From Tubiluchus corallicola (lineage: Eukaryota; Priapulida; Priapulimorpha; Priapulimorphida; Tubiluchidae), in the NCBI GenBank assembly GCA_030141605.1, contig JAQGDQ010000120.1:122001-186000 (forward strand): a DNA stretch of 64,000 nt. Direction: 5' to 3'. Positions 45,701 through 57,809 of this stretch are shown in pieces. The number at the start of each line of letters is the position of its first letter. Within the stretch, counting starts at the first letter, position 1. The position numbers and the translations under genes were made by a program. A model generated the notes under the pieces. It had not been told where the DNA came from. It saw only the letters and a list, made by a program, of their open reading frames with translations, and made no database searches.

Positions 45701-46465
45701 GTTGAGTCTGTCATATATGTAGTGGTTACCTCTTTACCAAAAAAATGTTGCCTTGCTAACTAAATTCTCACTAGATCCGGGAAAAGCTTAACAGATAGTT
45801 TCCGACAATAATAAATCGGTAAGAATTGTATTTTCTCGATCTGACCTTCACTTTAAAAGTGTAGTCTTTACCTTGAATATATAAAAATATTTATGAGAAA
45901 TGAAATATCATGCCAAGATGTTTGTAATTAGAAACTTTTTAACTGTTACAATCACAGTATCAAAATGGCAAATCTTAAATGACAAAACAAAAATAAATCA
46001 CAATCTACACAACAACATTGAAAATTTTATAATAAAAAAGTATAAAATGCTTCTTCAGCATAATGCAAATCAAATCAGTCATATTATTTACAAGCATCAC
46101 TTGAACATACAATAACATTTAATTACTTTAATTATCATGTCAAATGCAGCTGAGTATAGATGACAACGAAGAACAAATCACATTCATATTGAAGTTTAAT
46201 AACTTGTTAGGACTACGTTTAGGCTGCAAGGTATTTTAGCAAGTGCCTGCATGCCCAACATGTACAGTTGTGATAATAGAAAAACAAAGGAAAAACACTT
46301 TTCAGCTCGAAATGAAGTTTTAAGAAAATGTCAGTGACAATTTGAAGTATATAGCCTTAGAGGGAGTATAATGTTTTAAAAAACTGAAAAATTTGCCGGC
46401 ACAATGCTTAAAAATCTAAAAAAATTAGAAAGAGAAATAGCTAAAAATATCCACGATGCATCCAC
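42728..46465. other. Intergenic region between CDK8 5' end and PSMB4 3' end
   Basis: About 3.7 kb with no gene seen. It must contain the CDK8 promoter near its left end and the PSMB4 3' UTR near its right end. A small direct duplication (TGACATTTGCCTTACTTATG at 44115 and 44159, period 44) is the only structure I noticed. No CpG-rich block marks the CDK8 promoter. Confidence 0.5.
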
Positions 46466-47448
46466 TTACACAACATAATGTGCAACATCCCAGTTTGCAG
46501 CAGCTGATGTAGGAGGGCCAATGACTGCACCATCACTTGTTACTGTAGCAATCTCAAACTGCAAGTAAATAATTATCTCAATTAAATGGCAACTGTTCAA
46601 AATTGTTAGTTTCACCAGTACTTGATAATGGCAAATGAGGGACTAGTAAGCATACATGTAAATTTGCATGCTGGAGAATTTGCAGTAGCATCACGTAGTA
46701 TGCAAACAATGAATTTGAAAGTACAGGAACATTGATGAAAAGATTTTTTCCTAAAATTTTTAATTTTATCTTGTGCACCTTTTAAGACACAGACCAAAAT
46801 AGACTTTGTTTTTCTTTTAACATAGCTTATAAAAGCATGAAATATGCACTGCTTACAGCACAACATTAGAAAATTTTATATATAAAAAAACCTTATTAAA
46901 GGAGCGAGCATCCCTGTAGAACAGGATTCTCATACACTGGATAAGAAGGGCTTCTGCTTCTTCTTTGGACATGTTAGGGTTTTTCTCATATGCTTCTCTC
47001 AACACGGGCTGCAAACAAAAATATGTTCATTAAGGTTTAGGCCCGAAAATGGTGCGGAACTTATGGACTGGATTCAGATGATAATGTTTGTTCCCGTGAG
47101 TTCTGAGAACAGTACCTTTGTATATTTTTCATATAATGAGTATATGTTTTGGTCAAAAAATATCTCTTGTACTTTTATCAATACTTTTGAGGTTTTTTCT
47201 TCTTTAGTTTGTAATGCAAATGGTCAGGAGTTTGAGAACTGTAAACCAGATAATAAAAATTCAGTTATGGTTTAGAATCATTATTAAAGCACATATGGAA
47301 TATACATTTAAATTATTGAAAAAAAATAGCTTATTAAACAAATTTAATATGTAACAAATTGGATACATATACATAAAAACAGCTTATTAAACAAATTTAA
47401 TATTCAACAAATTGGATACATATACAGACATATATATATATATATGTC

Positions 47449-47484
<36 letters not shown>

Positions 47485-50400
47485 AAACACATTTATTATT
47501 GTGTTTATGGTTAAGATTGCTTTTTTAACTGTCGTAATCGTAGCAGCAAAGAGGCCAATTAGATGCTAGGACAAATTAACAAACTGTTTCGTTACCCTTG
47601 CTAGATATGCCCCAAATCCAGTAGCTAATGTAGGTGACTGATAAGCACATCCAATTTTATCTATGTAACCAAGAAACCTAAAAACAAAAATCTAGTACAC
47701 GTGTCACCTTTCCAACACAAAAAGTATTTCGGACAAAATAACCTTTATACTACACAAAGCATCAACGAAAAACTATTCTGAGTACTTTCAAGAATCATAT
47801 ATATGTGTCAACTTAACATATATTCACTTCTCATTTAGCTGTTTTGGAACCAGTCAACTGCACCTGTTACATTCAAATTTGTCAAAAGATTGCCGATTTG
47901 ATTCTGCTTTAAGAAAACAAATTCAGTTCATTTCAATAAAGAAGTAAATGCTCAATTATCACACATACAGGCATGATTAGTGATAACAGGTTACAATACC
48001 CGGTTTTGGAGTCAAAGATTTTGTTCTTGGACAACCTAACTTGTGGACTTAAAGGTTTGGCTACAAATGAAAACTGGCTGGTTGGCTGATATTGGGAAAG
48101 TGAGCAAGGCATTGCAAGCATGCTCTGTGCGCTCAGATTACATATATTATTCTGAATTAAATGGCAATTAAGCAATAACTGAAATTAGTTACTACTATAT
48201 TATGATGTTATAATGAGAGTTTAGCTAGCACGTTTACATTTGAATGCGTTCTATGCAAACTAATAAGACAACAAAACTTACGGTTCACTATCACAATACC
48301 CAGCTACAATATAGATGTTCCACAAAGGATCAAATCTTGATCGCCTGCAAATAAATTGCAGAAAAAAAATTAACAAAGTTTCATAGTGGACAATTATGTG
48401 AGAAAATTAAATCAGAAAACAGCTTTATCCCGAAAATACAATACACTAGCCTATATACAAATATTTAATGTGACAATTATTATGAACAAGTCTGAAAACT
48501 AGCAGAATAATCACAAAACTCAACTGTTGCAAATAACGATATAAATAATTTTGTAACTCTTTCTGAATGACTACCACTACAGAATGGCAAAATATCAAAT
48601 AATGTGATATGCCATTCTGCTATAACTGTTTTCACAGTGAATAACACATTCGCACACCTATAGTACAGGACTCTTGTAAGCCAGGAAAAAATCGACTTTG
48701 GACTATAATTGAATCCGTCGTCTAAACATTCATCATCTATCCTGGAAAAAAAGATGCAAAAAGTGAACTGGGTTGGTTTACATTCACAATTTTGCTAACT
48801 CTTTATCGACATAAGTGATATCATGATGCCTAACAAATATTTAACAACATCGCACAAAAGAGAAACATGAACGATTTGTGAAAATAAAATATGCAGCACT
48901 GAATTTTCATTAACAGCTAAGATATATAAATTTATAATTTACTGTTACTGCACATTTAGACTAAAATTTTCTCTCTGACAGTAAACTCGCAAGTGTGAAT
49001 GGCTTTGCGAGTTCTCTCAACAGGTTTTTCAAACTCTCAGAGAGTTCTCTCTGATAGTAAGCATGAGCTGACACTCAGCAAAACTCGCAACAGAACTCGC
49101 GAAAGAAAACTCTTTAGTCTGAACTCTTTATCTTAAATGTGAGCTGCTTAATTAGTCTGATCTCGGTTGGATTATGATAGGTCTTGACCGTGGTCTCAAC
49201 ATTATAACTTGTAATGGAGAAGAAAATGCAAGTGCTGAGTCAGTTGTTAATTAATTTGATCACTGGAGTGTTTGGCACACCCGAAACCTCAGTTTAAAAT
49301 GTTTGTGCGTACATTATACAATACGTCAACGAAATAATTCTTGTTTCAGCAGAGATTAGAAGATAATGATATGGTATTGGTCCATTTCTCATTAGTAGGG
49401 TCTGAGAACAATATTTCACTGATTAGAAACAGTGGTACTATAATAGTTTCAACTGAACTTTCTTATTATAGCAGTCTGATCAGAGATACTGTTAACTATG
49501 TCTTGCAACATAGTAATGGCCAACACTTAATGAGTTATTAGGTCGCAGGTAATTATTACACACGAAGTGTGCATGAATTGATGTACTTAGCCTCACTATC
49601 TATCACAGAGCATTGTTATGCATTAAGCATAAGGTCCAAGCTTACACTTTTTGTTCAACAATTGCCTTGAGATACTGAAAGTCCGCATAGTCACCAGAAC
49701 CACCTAATAATGTAGTCTCATTGACTTTAATTAGGCGAGATATGTCACGAAACCGTGCTAGTGATCCATATGAGCCAAGCATATCTGCAGCAATCATTAC
49801 TCCATCTTTGTATGTGATGCCAAGTACTGAGGTTCCAGTTACTGAGGGTTGCCTAAAAACATAGTTTAGAAACAGAAACAGAAACATGAAAATAAACACA
49901 GTATTTACATTACTGCTGGTAATATGGGTTGGTTAGAAAAATGCCCTAAATTTTTAGTAAGAGTGAATTTTATAAATAAAGTGATTTAGCACTATTAGAT
50001 TCAAAAGATATTTTAATAATGTTTGAAAAAAGTATCAAATCTGACATTTAATGCTGACCCTAAGTGGGTTAATTTTTATTGTATATCAATATCGAAGTGC
50101 TTCAATGAAGGAATTTTGGCAATAGTTAAACTCCTTTGCTGCGTAGCTAATGAAATTCTTTATAAATCTCAATTTCAAGATTATCAAAATTTTATTAATG
50201 ATGAAACAAATCAACAATTATGAATTTTTTGAGACCAAAGCAGACTGAAAAAAACAAATACGAAAAAGTATCACTACTAAATGTTGAATTATTTGATAAG
50301 CTATCAGGATTGAATTGACCACCTTTCAAGATAGACCCAAGCCCATCCAGACTATTACTGTCTACTAGTATGCTGTTGAACTTGTAATCAAAACTGAAAC

Positions 50401-51030
50401 TGAAACTCTTTTATGTAATTACGTTTGCATTTAATAAACAAAGGTTTAATAAGATTTTTTTAATATTCCATTCTTCTCGGTATGGTTTGACTTACAAAAT
50501 TTAATGGATCGTTCCATTGGCACGTCATGATAATTATAACAATGATCAATTTAATTTAAATTGAAAATGTCAGTACATTTAAAACTGATCTCTACATAAT
50601 GTTTGAAAACATAAAATAATAAACTGTACAATTATCTGAAAATAAATTACAAGTATTATTAGAAAATATTACAAAGTAAAAATGAGCAGTAGATTTTAAA
50701 GTGTTAAAATAGACACGTTATTAATATTTTATCATGAAGTCATCTCCTGAAAATTCAGATTTTTGCTACAATCAAGGATAAGAGGTCAATAAAGTGACAT
50801 ATTAATATTGATAAGGGAACAATGATTCCGCACTTTTGCGAAAAAGTCAAAAGCACATTTCCAGTTCCAATGTTTTTAAGCCAAAAATAGTTAAACAGTA
50901 CATACAATGTTCTCTGTCGAGGGCTACTGGTTACTGATACAGGACAGTCAGGCAGAGTGTGCATCTGTCCAGGCACTGGTCCATGTTTCCACAATTCTAA
51001 ACTGCCAAAAAACTTAGCGGAGGACGCCAT
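46466..51030 (-). CDS. PSMB4: PSMB4, 20S proteasome subunit beta type-4 (beta7), 7 exons
   Basis: Non-catalytic beta subunit of the 20S proteasome core; its C-terminal arm helps join two half-proteasomes. Exons are 50906-51030, 49646-49852, 48658-48741, 48282-48344, 47596-47677, 46892-47008 and 46466-46558 (771 nt, 256 aa; human 264). A propeptide-like N-terminus leads to [37 protein letters not shown] and [13 protein letters not shown], close to the human protein. It then runs through [20 protein letters not shown] and [20 protein letters not shown] to a TNWDIA-like NWDVAHYVV end. The exon 6 donor (AAG|GTTTTT) is weak but phase closes. Introns hold a MITE-like hairpin (48956-49135) and TA repeats. 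The gene is head-to-head with VIPAS39. Confidence 0.96.
47328..47482. repeat. 53-bp direct duplication followed by (TA)n
   Basis: AGCTTATTAAACAAATTTAA begins at 47328 and again at 47381, with the following about 30 bp also shared (ACAAATTGGATACATATACA). A TA-rich run containing a CAGACATA/TATGTCTG inverted repeat follows to about 47479 and could extrude as a cruciform. It lies in PSMB4 intron 5. Confidence 0.75.
48956..49135. mobile_element. MITE-like inverted repeat with CTCGCAA/TTGCGAG words
   Basis: The left side reads CACATTTAGACTAAAATTTT and then CTCTCTGACAGTAAACTCGC. The right side in reverse complement reads CACATTTAAGATAAAGAGTT, then AGACTAAAGAGTTTTCTTTC and GCGAGTTC. Inside, ACTCGCAA and TTGCGAGT, and CTCTCAGAGAG, form further palindromes. 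The internal words resemble the 14108-14275 MITE. Boundaries and duplication are unsettled. It lies in PSMB4 intron 2. Confidence 0.45.
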
Positions 51031-51382
51031 TGCTCTTCTTTTAGTAGGCGAAGGTGCTGTGAAAATTAAACAACTTATTATAGTTATCGCATATTTTTTA
51101 TCAAGCATGATGACTGTTTGAGCAAGCATTTAAGGCAGGTCATTTTTTGCTTATTTTGTCAAGCTAACTTGGCGATAACATTTCGATATTTTTTATTTTT
51201 AAACGTTTACGCGATGCTTATTCAGCAAGACGTAAGAACATGTCAGCGCACTTGGAGAAAATATAGCAGTTAACGCATTAATCTGTGATATCAGGATTTG
51301 TGGAAACAGAAATTTCATGACTCTTTAGAATGAAAGTCGTGTTTATACTGTTCTAATAATATTATAAATAATCGAAGAAAAC
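51031..51382. promoter_or_regulatory. Bidirectional promoter between PSMB4 and VIPAS39
   Basis: Only 352 bp separate the two start codons, which face away from each other, so both promoters and both 5' UTRs must fit here. The sequence is AT-rich with a few CpG-containing words (AACGTTTACGCGATGC near 51202, GTCAGCGCACTTGG near 51242). I see no clear TATA box placed for either gene. The limits are those of the gap and not mapped start sites. Confidence 0.7.
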
Positions 51383-52981
51383 ATGGCTTTGACGCGTGTA
51401 CGTAAGGGATCTCGAGAGAAAGGGATAGAGGACACAGATGAGGCTTACTGGTATACGTCAGAGATAAAATCTACAATTTTTGACGACAAACCCACAATAT
51501 TGGGCGTAAATCGAAATGAAATGGAAATGCTGTCAAAAACCGTTGCAAAACATGTTTTACTGGACAACACAGATGAGGATACAATTAACTGGGACGGAAG
51601 TAGTACTGCCAGCGATTCATCTACCAGCATGTTGTCGACTGATTTGAGGTCTGTTCGTTATAAACCTCAACAAACCAAACAAGGTGATGCAAACACTAGT
51701 CACAGCAAAAATAAGGTGGCATACATCAATAAGGGCGGCAGTGATAGCACATTCGTTACAGTACCAGACAAGTCAAGTGGTGAAAGTTATCGAAACATGA
51801 AAACGAATTTCAGCAGTTCTCCAACAAGTATTGCAGATGAGGTGCAACATCATGCGCTAACTGTGACGGGAATGGCCAAGCTGGAAACAGAGCTTCAGCG
51901 AGTCAAAAGACAATTACTTGCAGCACAAAGAGATCGATGGGAAAAATTATCTGTGAAAGATACCGTCAAACGAATTATAAATAATGACCCATATTCCCTA
52001 GAAATGTACAAGAGTAAAGAAGAAAAACTTGAATTACTAGATAGTGCAATTTCTTTCTGTGATGGCAATGCCATTACAGCGGCAACCTTATACCTCAAAA
52101 ATACGGTGAAATCTCGAATTTTTAATCAGGAGTTAATAATTCGTCCACAAGCCGTTAGTCATTACATCTCATATTTGAAGTCCTACAAACTCTTCGGTGA
52201 ATTGGCAGATGTTCTCGGAATGCTCAGCAGAACAGAGGAAGTAGCTATGTTGCAATTTCAGTTGATTGTAAATACACCTGATGCACAAGATAGAGTTAAA
52301 AACCTAAAAAAGTGTTTGCAAGGACATTTTCTGGCTGATCCAATGTTAGTTGAAAGTGCCACTCTTGTTCAAGATCAAATTGATTTACTGGAAGTGCAGA
52401 TGCCTATTGAACAATATGATTCCCAAGTTGCTGCTGCTGGAAAAGCTCAAATATTTATTGATATACCAAGAAAAGCATCCATAGTTGGGACATCAGCAAT
52501 AACTACATTGTATTACTGTTGTTTATATCACTATAGCCTACAAGAAAATGCACTGCAAAGCCCAAGAGGCATTCAGCTGAAGTTTCGATTAAGTGAAAAA
52601 CAATTTCTGTGGGTTTCTTTGAGTGCTTTGGCTCGCGTCAAGAGATGGGACCACATTGAAAGATTATTCTTGAGCAAAAATTTTTTGGGAAGGACAAAAA
52701 TGAAATCGATTATAGCTTTCAGCAGGATCGTCGACGTATTATCAAAGACAAATACGCCTACTGAGATACTTGATAAATACCTGAGGCTAATAGATAATAC
52801 CGAGGAGAGACTTTCTTTGGCCAAGAAACTAAAGTGTCATGTATGTGTCATTGACACACTAGTGCAATTACGCGATCGTCGGGAGTTGGTGCTGTATTCT
52901 TCCAGTTTGCAAAATGGTACTGATGAAAAACTCCATGCTGAACTTGCCATTAGGAATGAAAAAAACCGGTGGAAAAATTAA
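51383..52981 (+). CDS. VIPAS39: VIPAS39/SPE-39 (VIPAR), VPS33B-binding trafficking protein, single exon
   Basis: Partner of the Sec1/Munc18 protein VPS33B in late-endosome/lysosome and secretory-granule trafficking; the human genes are mutated in ARC syndrome. The ORF is 532 aa (human 493). The N-terminal part (1-155) is low-complexity and rich in Ser, Thr and Asp, with WYTSEIKSTIFDDKP matching the family's YWxSSxFKxFTFDD start. From about 155 a coiled segment (KLETELQRVKRQLLAAQRDR) leads to the Vps16_C-like helical region (about 205-525): LELLDSAISFCDGNAITAAT, RKASIVGTSAITTLYYCCLY, KNFLGRTKMKSIIAFSRIVD, LAKKLKCHVCVIDT and the terminal RWKN shared with human. No introns interrupt it. The PSMB4 start lies 352 bp upstream, divergent. 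Confidence 0.95.
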   Translation: MALTRVRKGSREKGIEDTDEAYWYTSEIKSTIFDDKPTILGVNRNEMEMLSKTVAKHVLLDNTDEDTINWDGSSTASDSSTSMLSTDLRSVRYKPQQTKQGDANTSHSKNKVAYINKGGSDSTFVTVPDKSSGESYRNMKTNFSSSPTSIADEVQHHALTVTGMAKLETELQRVKRQLLAAQRDRWEKLSVKDTVKRIINNDPYSLEMYKSKEEKLELLDSAISFCDGNAITAATLYLKNTVKSRIFNQELIIRPQAVSHYISYLKSYKLFGELADVLGMLSRTEEVAMLQFQLIVNTPDAQDRVKNLKKCLQGHFLADPMLVESATLVQDQIDLLEVQMPIEQYDSQVAAAGKAQIFIDIPRKASIVGTSAITTLYYCCLYHYSLQENALQSPRGIQLKFRLSEKQFLWVSLSALARVKRWDHIERLFLSKNFLGRTKMKSIIAFSRIVDVLSKTNTPTEILDKYLRLIDNTEERLSLAKKLKCHVCVIDTLVQLRDRRELVLYSSSLQNGTDEKLHAELAIRNEKNRWKN

Positions 52982-55550
52982 ATGGTACGATGTTTGTTCA
53001 AATGGAATCAACTTCCATGTGTTTAACATTCTGCTGGCCCTGAATACGGCATTAACACACCCATATTATAAATCATCTTTGTAACTAAAACAATGTATAT
53101 GTATATAATTTATGTACATGTATGTATGTGTGTGTGCTTGCGTGCGTATAACGCTTAAAGGGTTGGAAAGTACTAAAAAGTTTACCTCACTAAAATGTAG
53201 TGACTTAAAAATTTCTCTATTCCTGTTGTTTTTTAGCCTTTGCAAAAATGTTTTGATTGAGAATTTAACTGAAGAATAAGAAAACTTGTGCTTTACAGAT
53301 CTGCAGCTGATTCTGAGCTGAAATTTGTAAGATAACGAACAATGCTAAAGTCATTTGAAAATGATAAGTAGGCCATAAAATTAACAAAATGAAATATAAG
53401 AAAATTATAAATTAATTTTACCCATTTTTAATTTATTCTAGAAAGAGGTTAGCCCAGCTGGACACATACAGCATATTTTGTAAATTCTCTCCACTAGAAA
53501 TTAATCTAATTATATTCTAAGCAGCAGTGTTTAAATAAAGGAAAACAATGAAAATGCCAATATGCATTTTCTATAAAAATGCCAAAATGCTTCTGATAAT
53601 TAAATAATAGTTTCAAAACTTGATTAATAGCCAATGATCATAGGAAGCGATGATGTCAGAACTGAATATAATTTTAAATGATGTACATTCCATGAGCACA
53701 CATGCTGTTTTTGTTGCAATGAATGTAACAGGGCAAGTACATGAAATTAAAAATCCCCTTGGAACAATTCTTTCATGTGAATCAGTCTTAAAATACAATT
53801 ATGTTCTCTTTCAGTATTTTATACATTAGATAATTTTCCTTTTAAATTATATTACATTACCTTTAAATGGTAATATAATTGTTCTATAAATATAAATGAA
53901 TTCTTTTGTGTGACAAAAACTTTGCCACAGAAGCCATAATTAGTACATTCAGGCACCAGAACCTTATGTGAAATAAAGAAGCACGTTGGATGCTATTTGG
54001 TTGACAATGCAAAGAGAGTGCCATATTGCATTGTTAAATGTGGCAACATTCTAGTAATAGCAACCAGAGGAAAAATATCATAAAGAAAACTGGGTAACTT
54101 GAAAGAAAAACATTTTTTCATATTTCGTCTTCTTTGCTTGTCAAGTTGTTCAGTATATTAGCTGAGAGATTAGTCTAGACAATTGCTCTTAATAATTCGT
54201 ATTTATTACGTGGGCGAATGGTAATTTCTAAGCTTGTGCTTAATACCTGCATCATTTTTGTTTGCTAAATTGCTACAATAATATCATATGCCAATATGGT
54301 TATGAGCTGGCTGGTTAGATGTATAATTTGTTATGTAAGTATTCACCAGTATTTTTGTAGATCTGTGATAGTATGTGTCTACGATATGATAGCATGTTCA
54401 TTTTTGATATGTGGGTGAACTTGGAAATGTGGCTGTTATTTTTATTTACTGTTTAATCAGTCGTTATCCAAACTTCATTTCATGACTACTGTGCGCCTGT
54501 AACACGTATAAAAATTATGGTATAGGTATTTGGCAGCTACCATATGGATTGATAAGAAGAATATTTGGCTCCCTCGTTTTTGGAATGTCACCTCAATGTT
54601 TGAAGCCTGGCATGATGGAAATGTCCTTGGAAAGCAAGTTAAGTTTTAGGACTGGTAGAGCTTCTGAGGTGCCAAACTAGTTTATTAAACTTCTATAGAG
54701 ATGTATTGTTTTTGGCATTGTGTTTTGGAACTAATCCTGCCCCATTAATACTGAATGGCATTTTCTAGTTGTGTAAAAAAATGCGAGTTTTTTAACTATT
54801 AACAGACATTGTTTTTGTTATTTATTTATGCAACTAAACCAATGACTCTATTGTATTTCAATAATTTGAAACAAATCATATAAATTATATTAAATTTAAC
54901 CTGCTGCATACGAGTTTCATTTGGCTACTATTGGTCTTACAACTTATTGGACTTAAAGGACAAAAAAAGGGGCACCTGAAGTACGTTTCAGAACAATCGC
55001 CATATTACTTTATAGCAATTTTATGCATATATCGTACTCGCGTTGAAAGGAATTTTTGTTTGTTTTCATTTTTTAATCTCCCGCAATACTGTTCCGACGG
55101 TGCCATTACATGACGTCACTATACACAACGTAATTAAGGGAAGAAACGGAAATGTTAAAAAACTTTCCCTGCAAATCTTTATTACTTAGCATTTCGCTTA
55201 CCTGCTGGAAAGACATGTAATTAGAAATAATAACGAAAAATGCTCATGCCAATTGGTAAAATGTCACTGACTCACCTTCCAGGGTGCGCCCGCCACTCAT
55301 TAACCAAAAACGTATTTTTAATTTTATTGACAAGATACAGTAATTTATAATTTTATTTAGTTAGTGATGTGTGCGCTACGAATGCTCTGATTATTTTTTC
55401 AAATTTCGCTCATTGTTATCTAAGTTTGTCCAAATGACCTATCATCAAAATGGTGCACCTAATGGTCATCGCGGGAGTATAAATTTACAAGTTTTATACA
55501 GCGTTACTGCCGACGCAAGCCCTGTGTGCAAAAAGGCAGTATGTAAGTAG
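52982..55550. other. Sequence downstream of VIPAS39, no further gene seen
   Basis: AT-rich non-coding sequence. AATAAA at 53534-53539, about 550 nt after the VIPAS39 stop, could end its transcript. Short GT/AT microsatellite sequence occurs near 53095-53145. No ORF here looks like a protein. Confidence 0.5.
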
Positions 55551-55552
55551 TT

Positions 55553-55944
55553 TAAAATTTGGATACGAATTTTTTAAGCTTTATGCAAGTGGAGGGTTTT
55601 CTTGTGCTTTTATTAGGGAATAAGGAATGCAAACGAAGCTGAGTTGTAGCTGGAAACATGCAAAACTATCAGAGAAGTTCCAGAATAAGGCAATCTGCTT
55701 CACACTACATGTGCACATGCTTCATTGTGTTGTTGTGGTAATCATTGTGGTAAAATTTGGATACGAATTTTTTAAGCTTTATGTAAGTGGAGGGTTTTCT
55801 TGTGCTTTTATTAGGGAATAAGGAATGCAAACGAAGCTGAGTTGTAGCTGGAAACATGCAAAACTATCAGAGAAGTTCCAGAATAAGGCAATCTGCTTCA
55901 CACTACATGTGCACATGCTTCATTGTGTTGTTGTGGTAATCATT
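55553..55944 (+). repeat. Near-perfect tandem duplication, period 198 bp
   Basis: TAAAATTTGGATACGAATTT starts at 55553 and again at 55751. The copies (about 194 bp each) are separated by GTGG, and by eye differ at a single base (ATGCAAGTGG versus ATGTAAGTGG). Such high identity implies a recent duplication or an assembly artefact. No coding function is evident. Confidence 0.92.
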
Positions 55945-56349
55945 AACACCCCAAGCAAATTAATCCTCAAAAAAGCTATCAAGGAGTGACAAAAATTAGG
56001 AAACAACAATTTTTTAAACTTTTTTGTCACCTCATCAATCGTACATATACTAATTTCAGTGACATCTGGATTTATATATAATTATATATAAATGTAACCA
56101 CAACACCTGCAATAGCCATTAACTAAGATCCTAGGCAGGAAGTTTCATGATCAATGGCTCGTGCAATGGCGTCATTTTAACTTCTTTTTCAACACCATTT
56201 TTTTTCAGCTTTTGGCAGGCATCATACATTTTAATTTGCGTTGATTATTTAATTAAATTTCACATTGAAGTCAGTTTAGAATTTAAGTCCTGTATAGAGC
56301 AATGGAGTTTGTTTTATAGATGATGTTACATAATTTGTATCACATAATG

Positions 56350-56475
56350 CATGTGTTTTGAGGCACGAGACGTTCACCCGGCAACGCGGGCAATGGAGGG
56401 AGCCGGGGCACCACTACTCCGCACCAGGTGCTGGGTGTGCTTAGGGCACCAACACACCTTAATTCGGCCCTGTCC
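56350..56475. mobile_element. GC-rich island, possible hAT transposon end
   Basis: A GC-rich block in otherwise AT-rich DNA. In reverse complement it begins CAGGGCCGAATTAAGGTGTG (from about 56473) and continues TTGGTGCCCTAAGCACACCC. CAGGG-type termini are typical of hAT elements. I found no matching second end, so this would be a solo or truncated terminus. Confidence 0.35.
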
Positions 56476-56479
56476 ACAT

Positions 56480-57515
56480 ATGACTACACATTTGTTAAAA
56501 AGTTCAATATTTGTAATTAGTTCGCGGGAGAGACATTTGCTTGGTTCTAGATTTTATTATTGTTGATTGAAATTGCAAGTGAATTATTGGAATTAGTTTT
56601 TTTGTAAGAAGAAATGCGTAAAGTTTACAGCTATGAGTTGCTTATTATAACCCTTAGCTATTAAAGGAAAACCGGACTCAATCTTAAACTATACCTCAAT
56701 CTGTCCAGCAAAATATTGAAAAGGAATATACATTGTTTTCAAAAATGACTTACATGTTAGAATTAATACCACAATTTCGCGTTTGCGTGGCTAGTAAATA
56801 TATTAATTTTATATTATATAATATGACCTTCCAGAAAAAAATCATAACATCTGTTGCTTGTTACGAATTTTGACAACAGGTGTCAGGACTGTGTAGTTTC
56901 GCTACTCTAGTGCATTTATCTATAGTCGAATAATTTCCCATCCGGTCTGATTCAAGTACGCATGCAATGCATGCGCTTCGCAACTCTCAGCTACAGACTC
57001 TGCGGCTCTTGTCAGCTCTTGTTCTGTCATAATTGTTTTCTCTTTTGCTTTTCGCCTTTGTTTTCATTTACGCTGTCTGTTCTCCTTTTGTGCTGATGTT
57101 TTTACTTTGCCAACTTGATCAGGGGTTTAAATCACTTTGTAGCCCTAATTAAATTTTGTTGCAGTTGTAACCTGCTCTTTCACGTAAAAAATAAGAAATC
57201 ATCAGTAAGGCTGATTTTAATGATTATAGTCTACATCCCTTCGTTTTATTATGCTTTACAGAATCTCAATTTGGAATACTATTCCTTCATTTTAAACAAA
57301 TTGTGAAGTGATTTTTGCCAAAATCTTTTTTCCATTAGGTCTGTATATACGTATACATATATAGACAGCACACAAGCGATACAAAATTTTGAACCAATTT
57401 TAAAGCCTTATTTAAAAAAATGCCGATTGCTGGCCACCAGTGCCTGTAAAATAGCTATGATAGCTAAAATAGTAAATTAATTCTTAATGACAAGAATAGT
57501 GAAAATGAATGTAAG
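56480..57515. other. Non-coding stretch, no gene seen
   Basis: No convincing ORF. Slightly richer in G and C near 56940-57115, with a GCATGCAATGCATGC palindrome near 56961 and CT-rich sequence after it. That could be a promoter or untranslated exon of a gene I cannot see, but nothing in the sequence proves it. Confidence 0.35.
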
Positions 57516-57518
57516 ATT

Positions 57519-57803
57519 CCACAATTAAAAAAACAAGAAAAAAGAAAAGGCACAGTTTTTCAAACTACTACTATAGCTTTTCTTAAGGCGAACAAAAAAT
57601 TACTACGAATTACTAGAACTATTACTAACACATTATTCTTTTTATGTAATATTTATATAACAAAAAAAATCTGAAAAAATAGTACAGTAAAAAATCAAAG
57701 AAATTCTCTTTTTCCGTCTTTTTTGTTCTGATAAAGAACTACAATGGTACAGTCGTTTGAAACGTTGTGCCTTTTCTTTCTTCTTTTCTTGTTTTAATTG
57801 TGT
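57519..57803. mobile_element. Long imperfect hairpin element (MITE-like)
   Basis: The left arm starts CCACAATTAAAAAAACAAGA and continues through GAAAAGGCACAGTTTTTCAA. The right arm in reverse complement starts AACACAATTAAAACAAGAAA and continues through GAAAAGGCACAACGTTTCAA. The similarity goes on inward through GTAGTTCTTTATCAGAACAA on the right and a diverged TATAGCTTTTCTTAAGGCGA on the left, giving arms of about 85 bp around an AT-rich loop. No coding capacity. The superfamily is not assigned. Confidence 0.65.
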
Positions 57804-57809
57804 TGTTTT

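Noticed and set aside
57719-57770. Possible hammerhead ribozyme core (CTGATAA followed by GAAAC) in the right arm of the hairpin element
   Set aside because: The invariant CTGATGA is changed and the stem between the two core boxes is imperfect and wrongly spaced, so I do not claim a ribozyme.
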